DNA of 64,000 bases from Cellvibrio sp. PSBB023 (GTDB taxonomy: Bacteria; Pseudomonadota; Gammaproteobacteria; Pseudomonadales; Cellvibrionaceae). The number at the start of each line of letters is the position of its first letter. The first letter of the stretch is position 1. The notes below the pieces were generated by a model, which saw only the letters and a program-made list of their open reading frames with translations, did no database searches and was not told the DNA's origin. A program made the translations under genes and the position numbers. Location of the stretch: the NCBI RefSeq assembly GCF_002007605.1, contig NZ_CP019799.1, positions 4,271,501-4,335,500 of the forward strand. The letters run 5' to 3'. Below are positions 19,080-27,829 of this stretch, one piece after another.

Positions 19080-21005
19080 CTAAAACTCGATAATCTCATC
19101 TTCACGTGCAAATTTTTTCTCAACAAGACTTGCTTTTACCCTAGCCACGTCGGATGTATAAATCACATGTGCTAAGCTATTTTTTGCTCGCGTTGATGTC
19201 ACATAGAATAACCTTCGGGTGCGATCCAAACCAACTTCTTCACCTGCTTCGCGCTTTCTTTGGCTGTCTATGGAAAGATCTTTAGCGCCAAAATACTGCT
19301 CATAGGAAAATAGGAATCCTCCCGCCTCATCATCATCCATGATAACCATAACGCGTTCAAATTCATTACCTTTAACGCCTTGATGGGTGCGGAATACCGA
19401 GCGGTTCTCTATATAATTTTTATAATTTCTAATTTGAAAAAAATCAGTTTCCAGCGCTTCAGCCCAAGCGGTAATCTCATTGTCTTCTATCTCTTTCGAT
19501 TCCTCTTCTACCACCTGCAACGCTTTTTCCTGGACTGGCTTCAATTGGCCATCACCCTCTTCGGTCGCTGCTACAAAAGGCTGTAATTTCGCAGGAATAT
19601 TTAGTAATTTGTGTGTAGCAATTACCTCTAGAACTGTCCGAAAGCTGACCGTATGATTTAATACCACGTCTCTGAAAGCATGCTCGGCGGTTCGAGCAAG
19701 AGCAAGTGGGTCGTCCTTATTTGCCTCTAGTACGCTAGCCTCCAAAAGCGGTGACTTGCATTCTCTCATAATAGACATAAGCTCGGCTCGTCTTTGATTC
19801 CGACTTGCCTCTGCCATGGGAAAAACAATGTCAGAGAAAAATTTCAGCTCACTATTTGAGCCATCAGAAATTTGATCTTTAATTTTTCCTGATTTTGAAA
19901 GCGTTTCCCAAAGAGCATCAAAACCAAGCCGTCGTCCAGCCATTTTGTGCTCCAAAAGTAAGATTGCAGTTTCTTTGGAATGCACGTCCATCCATAGAGT
20001 GTCCCCCGTAACAGTCATCATGGTTTCACGAATATTGGTTTCGACTTCTTCTTTGTTTGAAATACCATTGGGCAGTAAAAAATATCGAACATAACCATCA
20101 GCGGCTCCATCACGAGCAAACTGTTTACGTTGGTCATCTTCATTTCGAATTTGATTGCCTAAGCCAACAATACGTCGCGCTGAGCGATGATTCATTCTTT
20201 TGTCGAAGGCTACCCAACCGATCGGCTTAGTTTTACCTAGCTTTGGCTCTCCACCACCAAAAATGCGTTGCATCGTATCTCCAAATAAGCCAATAACCAC
20301 CTTATCAGATTTGGCATCTTGCAATCCAAAGAATGCATTTATTACGTCTGAATTTGTATCCTGGCTTTCGTCGATGAAGATGAAAGGAAACATGTTTACA
20401 ATAACATCTGCCATCAACGGCTTGGCAGTCAAAAAACTAGAGAAAATTTTCAATACATCAGTGTGCGACAACGCATTTTTCTCAAAGTTGGCTCCGTTTG
20501 GATCGTAAATAAATGAGCGCGGCTGTGCCAACCATTCCATTTTATCTTTTAAACGAACGATTGCTTGCTTTCTGGCATCTGACGCCTTTCCAGCTCGACC
20601 ACGCTTTTCTAAGTCTTCGAGCTCCGCAAGCTCCGCAGGGATTTTATTTATATACCATTTTCGAATATCTTCGTTAAAACCTACAATTGCAGACCAGCAA
20701 AAGCTATGTATCGTCGATACTGCAAAAATTGATCGCTGTTCAATCCGATGTTTGATCTCTTCAGCTGCATTGTTTGTAAAAGTTACAACAGCAATTTTCT
20801 TTCCTTGTGGAGACAATACACTAGAATATTTTGCATTTAGGAAATCAAGAGCTTGTTTTAGTGAGTAGGTTTTTCCTGATCCTGCTCCCGCAAAGGTAAT
20901 AAAACTTTTTCCACTACCTATTTTTAAGCACTCTTGAATATTTTTATCTACGTCATTGTCATGATTATCTGGTTTAGTTTCTGCTAAATAAAAATTTTCT
21001 GACAT
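19080..21005 (-). CDS. UvrD/Rep-like SF1 helicase, Gabija GajB-like
   Basis: 641 residues from the ATG at 21005, preceded by a very strong AGGAGGGG; a longer frame reaches 21062 but would overlap the upstream gene and lacks such a site. Motifs: Walker A AGAGSGKTYSL near residue 45, motif Ia VVTFTNNAAEEIK, Walker B IFIDESQDTN, motif IV region WVAFDKRMNHRS, and the C-terminal VTSTRAKNSL. It is longer than typical GajB (about 500). It starts 8 bases after the OLD nuclease gene, an arrangement typical of class 2 OLD/UvrD pairs such as Gabija. In Gabija the helicase is thought to sense DNA ends and activate the nuclease. Confidence 0.82.
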   Translation of the reverse strand: MSENFYLAETKPDNHDNDVDKNIQECLKIGSGKSFITFAGAGSGKTYSLKQALDFLNAKYSSVLSPQGKKIAVVTFTNNAAEEIKHRIEQRSIFAVSTIHSFCWSAIVGFNEDIRKWYINKIPAELAELEDLEKRGRAGKASDARKQAIVRLKDKMEWLAQPRSFIYDPNGANFEKNALSHTDVLKIFSSFLTAKPLMADVIVNMFPFIFIDESQDTNSDVINAFFGLQDAKSDKVVIGLFGDTMQRIFGGGEPKLGKTKPIGWVAFDKRMNHRSARRIVGLGNQIRNEDDQRKQFARDGAADGYVRYFLLPNGISNKEEVETNIRETMMTVTGDTLWMDVHSKETAILLLEHKMAGRRLGFDALWETLSKSGKIKDQISDGSNSELKFFSDIVFPMAEASRNQRRAELMSIMRECKSPLLEASVLEANKDDPLALARTAEHAFRDVVLNHTVSFRTVLEVIATHKLLNIPAKLQPFVAATEEGDGQLKPVQEKALQVVEEESKEIEDNEITAWAEALETDFFQIRNYKNYIENRSVFRTHQGVKGNEFERVMVIMDDDEAGGFLFSYEQYFGAKDLSIDSQRKREAGEEVGLDRTRRLFYVTSTRAKNSLAHVIYTSDVARVKASLVEKKFAREDEIIEF

Positions 21006-21013
21006 ATCCCCTC

Positions 21014-23167
21014 CTAGACTTTTGGTGAAAGCTGGCTTTCTAACCAAGAGAGGCCATCGCATATGTACCCAGGGGCGTTGAAGCTATTTGCCTCATTATC
21101 CGCTAGATGGAAGATGCAGCTGAATGCAAAATCACCCTTCTTTAAACCTTGAACATAATCATATAGCGAATCCGACAGAGATTTAGTACTGCTTTCAAAT
21201 GCAGCTTTTATTTTGGATTTTCCTTGAAAAAAATCATTTTCGAAGTTGGCCAAAATTAATGCATCCTCAAAAGTACGCGACAAAATTTCTTTCTCTGATA
21301 TCAAGGTTGACTTTTGGTACGCAACGTATAGCGGTGTGCCATTACTCTCTATCGCATGCTGATGCTTTGGTAAACTCACCAAATCGTCCAGCAATTCTTT
21401 TTTTGGATGCCATAGTCTCAAGGTATCATTATTCGTTTTTAGGCCTAAACCTTTTTGTGGGGCGCAGGATTCTCCTGTTAAACCAACTGAATCTATATCT
21501 GTTAATACTAAGGTTGTTACACCAAGCTTCTCTATCAATTCTCTATACATATGAGTGTGAGCACCGCTCACCTCAAGTAGAGATATATACCTATTTGACA
21601 GTTTTGGAAAACTACGCGAGATAAATTCAGGCACAAGTAAACGCTCAGCTTGACCTTCTACAAAAATAACTCCGTCGGCAAAGAAAATATCACAGTGCGA
21701 TAGCTTCAAATGCTTTTTAACAAATAGGATCTCATCTTTTACCTTCGAAAAGAGATCTGACATATTTGCAATTGACGTATGATCCATCGCAATGGCTTTG
21801 TTGGCTTTATTTCTTCGAAAGTAACGTAGATCTTTGAAATCGATATCATTAATAATATGACTGGAGTGGGTGCTTATGACGAGCTGCGTTTGGTATTCAA
21901 TCTTATCCTTTTTTGTGTCATTGTCGCGCAAGTCAGGGTGATTACGAAGAGTATCATAAGCTTTTGATACAAAAACTCGCTGAACTTGCGCGTGAAGATT
22001 AACCTCCGGCTCTTCAAGCAAAACCAAATGAATTGGTTCAATCTGTTCGCCAACATTATCTCCAGCTGATGCCGACTTCCCGACACGCATCCACTTGTCT
22101 CTAAATTCTAGCAGCCTAAAAGTTAAATAAATGAGATTTTGGTAACCTAGACCTAAATAGCTTTCTGGAAGAAACTCATCTTCATCTTTATCAAAACGAT
22201 ATTGAATCGAAGACGCTTTTTGTAATGCGTCGGTACCGCTAATTTTAGCGACAATTTCAACAGATGGATTACCGCCAATACCTGGATAACCCATGCCTTT
22301 TAGTTCATTAAATGGCGCTTGGAATTGTTTATTTAGCCTGTCTGAAAATCCCTTTTCTAATACTTGTTGTTGTCCCAAAACTTCAAGATCTTGCACTTCT
22401 GGAAAATCTTCAGGATTTAGAATTCGATCATAATATTCACGAAGCAGCTTATTGAGTCGTTGCTTTTCTGAATATGGCCCTTTTTGATCCGCATTATCTT
22501 CAGTGCCTAATCCGCGCTGTTCGGATATCACGTCCACTCGAATTAGTTTTTTTAAGGCTTCAGATTTTAGGGGTTGTAAAATTTCAGTTTCCGCTGCCTC
22601 CGGATCTTTACTCAATATATAATGTTTTTGTTTAATAAACTTATTGAAGTTCCGCCCTTTCTCTAGAAAATCACATAGATCTTTAGGCCACAGACTTACC
22701 TTGTCTTTGTGTCCAGAAACCACTTTTCTGGTGTCAGAAAATTCACGCAAAAGATTAACAATATCGGAGGCTTCATAATTTATACGAACAGATAATGCTC
22801 CTCCTCGCCATTCCAGATCAGGAAGAATGTCACGAACCTTGTACGCTTCGCTCGCATTTGCAGTGATAGTAAGCTCTAATCTCGGCAATAGACTAACGAA
22901 AACATTCGACAACTCTGTTATAGCCTCATCTGTAGGGAATGTCTTTTCAATTTGCTCGCCTATTTTTTGTATTTTTTTCCAGTTTACCTTCGATATATCT
23001 CTAATTCTCAGATTGTCCGGACTTTTTAGAAATGTATGTAGAGCTCCAATACATGATGTTTTTCCGCTATTGTTCGCACCGACAATGACAGTCGTTTTAT
23101 CATCAAGCATTAAAGTTACATCGGAAAGCCGGCGATAGTTTTTTAAAATGAACGAAGTGATTTTCAT
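21014..23167 (-). CDS. OLD-family ATPase/TOPRIM nuclease, Gabija GajA-like
   Basis: 717 residues. The N-terminal ABC-type ATPase has FILKNYRRL, Walker A GANNSGKTS near residue 35, and signature/Walker B features LVLLEEPEVNLH near 385 with the ISTHSSH switch after it. The C-terminal TOPRIM nuclease follows, with FVEGQAERLLVP (metal-binding Glu) and TDIDSVG (DxD). This is the OLD architecture. A UvrD-like gene directly downstream places it in the OLD class that includes Gabija GajA, although it is about 140 residues longer than the classical protein. It is predicted to nick or cut phage DNA when nucleotides are depleted. It may form one operon with the gene at 23244-24482. Confidence 0.85.
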   Translation of the reverse strand: MKITSFILKNYRRLSDVTLMLDDKTTVIVGANNSGKTSCIGALHTFLKSPDNLRIRDISKVNWKKIQKIGEQIEKTFPTDEAITELSNVFVSLLPRLELTITANASEAYKVRDILPDLEWRGGALSVRINYEASDIVNLLREFSDTRKVVSGHKDKVSLWPKDLCDFLEKGRNFNKFIKQKHYILSKDPEAAETEILQPLKSEALKKLIRVDVISEQRGLGTEDNADQKGPYSEKQRLNKLLREYYDRILNPEDFPEVQDLEVLGQQQVLEKGFSDRLNKQFQAPFNELKGMGYPGIGGNPSVEIVAKISGTDALQKASSIQYRFDKDEDEFLPESYLGLGYQNLIYLTFRLLEFRDKWMRVGKSASAGDNVGEQIEPIHLVLLEEPEVNLHAQVQRVFVSKAYDTLRNHPDLRDNDTKKDKIEYQTQLVISTHSSHIINDIDFKDLRYFRRNKANKAIAMDHTSIANMSDLFSKVKDEILFVKKHLKLSHCDIFFADGVIFVEGQAERLLVPEFISRSFPKLSNRYISLLEVSGAHTHMYRELIEKLGVTTLVLTDIDSVGLTGESCAPQKGLGLKTNNDTLRLWHPKKELLDDLVSLPKHQHAIESNGTPLYVAYQKSTLISEKEILSRTFEDALILANFENDFFQGKSKIKAAFESSTKSLSDSLYDYVQGLKKGDFAFSCIFHLADNEANSFNAPGYICDGLSWLESQLSPKV

Positions 23168-23243
23168 ACAAAAACCTTACAAATATGTTTTCATCCAAAA
23201 AAAGAAATCTGACTCTGAATAAATAAGTTATCAGGATCAAGTG

Positions 23244-24482
23244 CTATCGGCTCCGTTTACGAGATGCCTGCGCTATTTTCCTTGCGCGTTTTTTCTTTGA
23301 CTTGACACTATCCTTTTTACTTTTATTGCGATCTTGCGTTATTTTTCTTAACTCGCGCGCACAATATTCGGGATTGAACCTTTCGAAGGTTTCGGCTTTT
23401 AAATGATTGATCAGTACAGCAGGCAAGAGGTTAGTGTGATAACGCGAGACAATTAGTGGATAATTCCCCTGCTGATAGGGCCCGTGGAAATCGCAGGAAA
23501 ACTGAGCTAACCGAGAAAACAACTCCATATCAAGTGAGTTCTTGGCATAGGGATTATGAAACACATATAAGCCGTCTAACAGCATTTCCGGATTGTCCGA
23601 TGTTACCTCGTGCAGCCGGAACCTAGGCTCATCTGGTAGGTGCCTGATACTTAAAATGGTATCGAGGCTAGGGTTTTCAGATTTGTATAAAGAGGCGAGT
23701 TTTCCAAGAGTGAGCGTACTGCTGAATATGACAGCTGACACCTCATGGTATGAAGCATCGTTAAACAACCCCAGTTTTATATCTGCATCGGTTCCAGGCT
23801 TTTTGATTGAGGATTTAATAACGTAACTTTTAGTGAGCGGGTCAAAATATTTTCCATACAGCAAAGCAAACATTGAATATATAAATTCTCGACCGTAAGA
23901 AATTTGGTCGTAAGAACAAATTGCTACGATATAAGGCTTGTTTGGATCGACCCAGTCGAGTTCAATATAGCCCTTGATTGGTTTGCCTTTTTCCTCAAAT
24001 CCGCGGTATTTTTTGAGCTTTTTGAAGAAGGAATTGGAGTGGCGTACGATAGCTTCATCAATTAGCTCGGAGAACTCTTCTCGCGTGGTAATAGGATATA
24101 GATTGCGCTCAACATCTTCTATTGTTCGTAATGTTTCAGGGACTCCACCCTTACTTATTTCAGAAACAACTGCTTCAACATATAGTTCGGAAGGTTGTTG
24201 AATGATGAAGTCAGGCCTGTTATGCAAGACGGAAGTGACAAATCCCAACTCCTTGAGCGCGGCATGAATATATAGCTCCCAAAATGTCGAGTGAAAGGTA
24301 GTTTGAAACTCAGTCTTTGCCTTAAAATCTTTGTCATAAAAGTCTTGGGCCCATCCCGAGATTATTTCCTTAGCACCACGGTAGCCGAGCTGGTTGTTCA
24401 GGTCATTGAACTTTGGGTGAAGGCTTTTCAGGTCGATACTGTCATCCACTGCAAAGAAATCCACAAATTTTGTCCTTATCAA
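23244..24482 (-). CDS. Uncharacterised protein with PD-(D/E)XK-like site next to the OLD/UvrD pair
   Basis: 412 residues, family not recognised by name. Near residues 60-110 there is a pattern typical of PD-(D/E)XK nuclease folds: FWELYIHAALKELGF (helix with Glu), then RPDFII (Asp), then LYVEAVV (E-x-x; the expected Lys is not present in this place). The C-terminus is a highly basic tail (KKKRARKIAQASRKRSR), suitable for nucleic-acid binding. It is encoded on the same strand, 76 bases upstream of the OLD gene, so it could be a third component of that defence locus or an independent cargo gene. Function is inferred only from the pattern. Confidence 0.6.
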   Translation of the reverse strand: MIRTKFVDFFAVDDSIDLKSLHPKFNDLNNQLGYRGAKEIISGWAQDFYDKDFKAKTEFQTTFHSTFWELYIHAALKELGFVTSVLHNRPDFIIQQPSELYVEAVVSEISKGGVPETLRTIEDVERNLYPITTREEFSELIDEAIVRHSNSFFKKLKKYRGFEEKGKPIKGYIELDWVDPNKPYIVAICSYDQISYGREFIYSMFALLYGKYFDPLTKSYVIKSSIKKPGTDADIKLGLFNDASYHEVSAVIFSSTLTLGKLASLYKSENPSLDTILSIRHLPDEPRFRLHEVTSDNPEMLLDGLYVFHNPYAKNSLDMELFSRLAQFSCDFHGPYQQGNYPLIVSRYHTNLLPAVLINHLKAETFERFNPEYCARELRKITQDRNKSKKDSVKSKKKRARKIAQASRKRSR

Positions 24483-24582
24483 GAATAATAGTTGACTTAA
24501 AGATACGCCAGGCTGAACAAGTATTCATTGCCTGAGGTGAAGGTCTGCTTTGGGCACACTCCCGGCTGTGAAGGCTAAGCTT

Positions 24583-25068
24583 TTATTTGGATTTATGTCT
24601 CCACTCCCAGGGCGGGGTTATCTGATCTGCGCTCAATGACCACAATCCAACTTTTTGTTTTTTAGCATGATCTTGAAGGAGAAAATATTCTTGGTCCTCC
24701 ACATATTTGGTGTACGCCCATGCATTGCCATTTTGAACCATTAGCTTATTAATATTTTCCTCTTGAAGGTAAATGATACCGAGAGTTCTGCCATACCTGT
24801 CTTTGCCAGTGGTGCTGACTGTTACGTTTTTGGTGGCTATGAGCAACGAGAGGGCTTGTTTGGAATTGTTGCCCCAAGGTTGATTGGTTTCGGGGGCATC
24901 TATTTCGGAGAGGCGTACTTTGATGGTTTCAGAGCCGTTCACAAGGAGGGTGACCGTATCGCCATCACTTACTTTGACGACTTTTCCTGCAATTTGGTCT
25001 GCAGCGGATACTGACTGGGTAGCGAGAAGAAGCGCGAGGAGGGAAACCTTTAATATATTCATAAGCAT
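24583..25068 (-). CDS. Secreted thermonuclease (staphylococcal nuclease homologue)
   Basis: 161 residues with an N-terminal signal peptide (VSLLALLLATQSVSAADQ, predicted cleavage after SAA or ASA-like site near residue 23). SNase-domain motifs: VSDGDTVTLL, VRLSEIDAPE with the catalytic Arg and Asp, GKDRYGRTLG with the second Arg region, and NGNAWAY. The enzyme cuts DNA and RNA with calcium in the periplasm or outside. The same fold occurs on many plasmids and ICEs (ParB-/nuc-like). It is followed 100 bases later by the PD-(D/E)XK-like gene on the same strand. Confidence 0.9.
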   Translation of the reverse strand: MLMNILKVSLLALLLATQSVSAADQIAGKVVKVSDGDTVTLLVNGSETIKVRLSEIDAPETNQPWGNNSKQALSLLIATKNVTVSTTGKDRYGRTLGIIYLQEENINKLMVQNGNAWAYTKYVEDQEYFLLQDHAKKQKVGLWSLSADQITPPWEWRHKSK

Positions 25069-25402
25069 CCATGTTTGAGCTTTATTACATTTAAGAGAGG
25101 GAGATTACTTGCTGTTATGTGTATGTCAATTACTCGATATTACGCAACAGATACCCATTCGTCATCCTTTTGGTCTTAAAAATCCAGCTGAGATATTGCA
25201 CCCTACCGAAGAACAAACTATCTTTATGGGGCTATATGCCCAGTGACATCTTCACTGACCCTTAATTTAGCTGCACACAGGTCCGCAATGCAGCAAGACG
25301 AAAGTCTGTCCTAATCCTTACCACCCATCGGGGAGTCTAATCCTCCCCGCCCGGGCTGGCCTTAGCTCCTTCGATTTATTTATTTAAATCCAGGAGCGCC
25401 CA
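25069..25402 (+). other. 334-bp intergenic leader region of the small-protein pair
   Basis: No gene is seen. The stretch separates the minus-strand thermonuclease gene from the plus-strand small-protein genes, so it should hold promoters for both. The last 150 bases look like a structured 5' leader: a perfect GC hairpin at 25329-25349, then CCGCCCGGGC, then an AT-rich spacer and a good AGGAG site before the ATG at 25403. Confidence 0.5.
25329..25349 (+). promoter_or_regulatory. Leader hairpin upstream of the first small-protein gene
   Basis: Perfect 7-bp stem CGGGGAG/CTCCCCG with a TCTAATC loop, 53 bases before the start codon. No U-tract follows, so it is more likely a regulatory or mRNA-stability element than a terminator. 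Confidence 0.55.
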
Positions 25403-25615
25403 ATGAAATCCACATTCAATCTTTCTGAATTTCGCACTGTTGAAGCAGAGTTTGGAGTAACAATCTCCATGGTATCTGTTGATTCTCGCGTTCCTGAGAA
25501 TCCGTTTAAAGCCACAGGCCTAAAGCTTGAGGAATATAACGAGCGTGTTGAATTCTTGAGAGAGCATGACCACCTCTTTGGAATGAACATGGCCAGAGAG
25601 AAGTTTTGCAAGTAA
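25403..25615 (+). CDS. Small protein of unknown function, paralogue 1
   Basis: 70 residues with AGGAG eight bases before ATG. No known domain recognised. Its C-terminal half (YNERVEFLREHDHLFGMNMAREKF) aligns with that of the gene 108 bases downstream (YNQLVDWLRENDHGFAMNSIRTYF), sharing Y-N-x-x-V-x-(F/W)-L-R-E-x-D-H-x-F-x-M-N. The N-terminal half looks like beta strands. The two genes are therefore tandem duplicates, each with its own hairpin leader. The conserved helix with its pattern of charged and aromatic residues suggests a protein-protein or nucleic-acid contact; no function can be named. Confidence 0.7.
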   Translation: MKSTFNLSEFRTVEAEFGVTISMVSVDSRVPENPFKATGLKLEEYNERVEFLREHDHLFGMNMAREKFCK

Positions 25616-25625
25616 GTTTGAGCTT

Positions 25626-25702
25626 TCCCTGATTTCGCTTTCGGCGATTAGGGAATCCTCCTAAAGGCCTTTTAGCAGGACTTTTAGGGGGATTCCCTAA
25701 TC
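25626..25702 (+). promoter_or_regulatory. Overlapping, mutually exclusive hairpins between the two small-protein genes
   Basis: Hairpin A (25626-25654) pairs TCCCTGAT..CGC with GCGATTAGGGA around a TTTCG loop. Hairpin B pairs 25646-25665 with 25683-25702, 20-base arms with one mismatch. The segment GATTAGGGA belongs to both, so A and B cannot form together. Loop B exposes GCAGGAC, a GGA motif of the kind bound by CsrA. Attenuator-like control of the second gene is inferred. Confidence 0.6.
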
Positions 25703-25723
25703 AACCAAGCTTGGAGTTTAATC

Positions 25724-25945
25724 ATGGTAGACGCAAACAAACAAACTTTCGATGTGAACAGTCGTCATGTGATGAGTGTAAATTTCAACGGCACTAGTGG
25801 TTTGTGCGATGTGGTTGTAAGCGAAAAGCAAAGCGACCGCACCTTTATCAAATCAATGGTGCTAAATCAGTACAATCAGTTGGTAGACTGGCTTCGTGAA
25901 AACGATCATGGGTTTGCGATGAATTCAATTCGCACTTACTTTTGA
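25724..25945 (+). CDS. Small protein of unknown function, paralogue 2
   Basis: 73 residues; a TTGGAG ribosome binding site lies about 8 bases before ATG. It is a tandem paralogue of the 70-residue protein upstream, conserved mainly in the last 25 residues. The N-terminal half (VNSRHVMSVNFNGTSG, DVVVSEKQ) looks like beta structure. A hairpin terminator follows at 25975. No family recognised. Confidence 0.7.
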   Translation: MVDANKQTFDVNSRHVMSVNFNGTSGLCDVVVSEKQSDRTFIKSMVLNQYNQLVDWLRENDHGFAMNSIRTYF

Positions 25946-25974
25946 TTGTTTGAGGTCGGTATGCTGACAAATAT

Positions 25975-26007
25975 AAAAGCCCCTTTTCTCACGATTAGGG
26001 GCTTTTT
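25975..26007. terminator. Intrinsic terminator after the small-protein pair
   Basis: AAAAGCCCC (25975-25983) pairs with GGGGCTTTT (25998-26006) around a 14-base loop, followed by T residues; A residues precede it, so it can also work for the minus-strand gene ending at 26014. Confidence 0.85.
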
Positions 26008-26013
26008 ATTGGG

Positions 26014-26766
26014 TTAAAGATTTACTTCCCATTGTGCTATTTGCTCCGTTGTCACCACCCCTGTTTCAAGAGCGGATTTTTTCAATGCCTCTCGAACTTC
26101 ATGAGTTGATAAGTGCTCATCCAATCTTAGCTTTTTCAAAAGCTCTGCCCGAAACACAGGATCATTGTGAAATGCCTCGCGCTCCATTGCACAGCGATAA
26201 CTGAATCCGCTTGGATCGCCAAACAGTGTTTCGTAATAACTGATAACTCCTTGGCGGGTGCCAGGATACTTGCGATGAAATTCTCCAATAATCTCACCAA
26301 CCAAATCGGTGTTGGCCAGCTGGGATTCCTCCAGTATGCCATCCTGCAGATAACTGCGCAGAACCTGCTTGCGGTATTTAGGTGAGTTGAAAAACTTAAA
26401 GCGCAAACGCTTGTGGCGAGCATCCAAAGCGCTTTCATCACCATAGAACCATTCATAACAATTTATTGGGTCTATGCTTGGCTTATCGTTTTTTGAAAGT
26501 GCATCAAGCTTGTTGAGAAACTCCATAGGTCTAAGTTCTGCACCCGTATTAAGCTCAATCACTTTCTCACTCTGTTTTTCTGCAAGCCGCGTCTTGCGCT
26601 CGATCTCCGACTCTTGAAAAATTTCAAACTCAGGCGCATCAAGTGCGAGCGCCCTTCCTGTGTAAGCCATAAACATGCTTTCAGCCAAGCCGCCCGATAG
26701 GCCGCGCTCTTCGTAAATTGTTTTGCTCACAACGGCGTATTCATTATTGCTCAAAGGACGGTACAT
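26014..26766 (-). CDS. Hypothetical protein, 250 residues
   Basis: The reading frame is well formed but the family is not recognised. It is mostly helical and charged, with no signal peptide or membrane segment. Visible traits are an acidic/basic first third (EFEIFQESEIERKTRLAEKQSEK would be a helix), the aromatic stretch YEWFYGDESALD, and a C-terminal helical repeat-like part. It lies between the small-protein genes and the toxin-antitoxin pair on the same strand as the latter. The start at 26766 is the first Met; it is followed by YRPLSNNEYAVVSK. Confidence 0.65.
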   Translation of the reverse strand: MYRPLSNNEYAVVSKTIYEERGLSGGLAESMFMAYTGRALALDAPEFEIFQESEIERKTRLAEKQSEKVIELNTGAELRPMEFLNKLDALSKNDKPSIDPINCYEWFYGDESALDARHKRLRFKFFNSPKYRKQVLRSYLQDGILEESQLANTDLVGEIIGEFHRKYPGTRQGVISYYETLFGDPSGFSYRCAMEREAFHNDPVFRAELLKKLRLDEHLSTHEVREALKKSALETGVVTTEQIAQWEVNL

Positions 26767-26816
26767 ATTAAAACCTCTGTGCTTCTAGCCTAGTAGGCAT
26801 TTTAATCCATCGTTAC

Positions 26817-27233
26817 TCATAGCCAAGGGTTCAGGATTTTGACCCCCAATCCCTCAAAGTCAGCAGTGTTTCTCGTAACGATCGTCATCTTGTGAACCTC
26901 TGCGGTCGCGGCGATAAGCGCATCGCGGGCGGGACGCGGATTAGGGATATAGTATCGCGCACTTGCAAGAGCAATCTCTCTCGATACGTCCAGCAGATTT
27001 TCATTAAAAGTTGGGATTACATACCCCTCAACCCAAGCCCTCAATATTTCACCTTGCCTGGAATCTTTCCGCTCAAGAAGAAGCACACCGATTTCCAATT
27101 CCTGAAGCGTGATAACCGATAAAAAAACATCCGCACCATCAATCGAACTAAACCAATTCTTCACATTTGGATGAGCCTTGCCTGGATAAACTTTCCGTAA
27201 TTCCGAAACAACATTGGTATCCAGTAAATACAT
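26817..27233 (-). CDS. vapC: PIN-domain toxin ribonuclease, VapC/FitB type
   Basis: 138 residues, the usual size. PIN acidic residues are in place: Asp in YLLDTNVVSE (residue 5), Glu in LQELEIG, Asp in PARDALIAA and Asp in RNTADFEGLG. VapC toxins cut tRNA or rRNA when freed from the antitoxin. The start codon overlaps the antitoxin stop, the classical antitoxin-first arrangement. It may stabilise the element in its host. Confidence 0.93.
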   Translation of the reverse strand: MYLLDTNVVSELRKVYPGKAHPNVKNWFSSIDGADVFLSVITLQELEIGVLLLERKDSRQGEILRAWVEGYVIPTFNENLLDVSREIALASARYYIPNPRPARDALIAATAEVHKMTIVTRNTADFEGLGVKILNPWL

Positions 27234-27490
27234 TATGAAAAATCCGCAGGTCGAGAAAAGTCATTTGGCAGCTTAGGGATGTCAAACTCAATATCTTCTG
27301 CGCCAGGCATGAACAGCAATTCGGCCAGGTCTTTCTTTTTACCTGTTAACCGCCGGTACTCCTCTGCCGTCATCAATACAAGTGAAGGTCTTCCCCGATC
27401 TGTAATAAATACCGGCCCCTTCTGGGCAGCCTTTTTCGCCCCCCCTCTGTCGTGGTTGAATTCTCTACTGGTGATAGTGGTTATGCTCAT
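27233..27490 (-). CDS. Phd/YefM-family antitoxin
   Basis: 85 residues. The N-terminal half shows the Phd/YefM DNA-binding fold (SREFNHDRGGAKKAAQKGPVFITDRGRPSLVLMT), and the C-terminal acidic tail (DIEFDIPKL) would wrap the PIN toxin encoded next. It probably represses its own promoter in the space upstream of 27490. Pairing of a Phd-type antitoxin with a VapC toxin is common. Confidence 0.92.
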   Translation of the reverse strand: MSITTITSREFNHDRGGAKKAAQKGPVFITDRGRPSLVLMTAEEYRRLTGKKKDLAELLFMPGAEDIEFDIPKLPNDFSRPADFS

Positions 27491-27562
27491 AGAATATCCT
27501 CAAAAGCTCAATGTAAATACATTACTACATTTTGAGCTTGATTCAAGTGGGTATACCAGAAA

Positions 27563-27829
27563 ATGAATATTTCTTGGCTAGAGACCAATGAGCTTCACCA
27601 GAGCAATATCGATGTATTGGGGCATATCGCAAGTCAGTCCTCGGGTGAAAACTCCGCAAGAATTGCATTAAAGGGCCTGCTCGCATGGGAGCAGGCTTTA
27701 AGAGAAACAGGCAACTTTTTTAGGACGGGCACTTACTTGAGCGGTATGATGCGCGTTTTTAATGCGCTCCCAATTAATCACTTATTTGCAAACCATTACC
27801 GTAGAAAGGTTCACGATGGAATTTCTTGA
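27563..27829 (+). CDS. Possible small protein upstream of the element's aroA
   Basis: 88-codon frame starting ATG 27563 with a weak upstream site, ending 14 bases inside aroA. The first 60 residues look protein-like ([32 protein letters not shown] would form helices), while the last part may be chance. No family recognised and no similar frame precedes the chromosomal aroA, so it is not part of the duplicated segment. Confidence 0.35.
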   Translation: MNISWLETNELHQSNIDVLGHIASQSSGENSARIALKGLLAWEQALRETGNFFRTGTYLSGMMRVFNALPINHLFANHYRRKVHDGIS

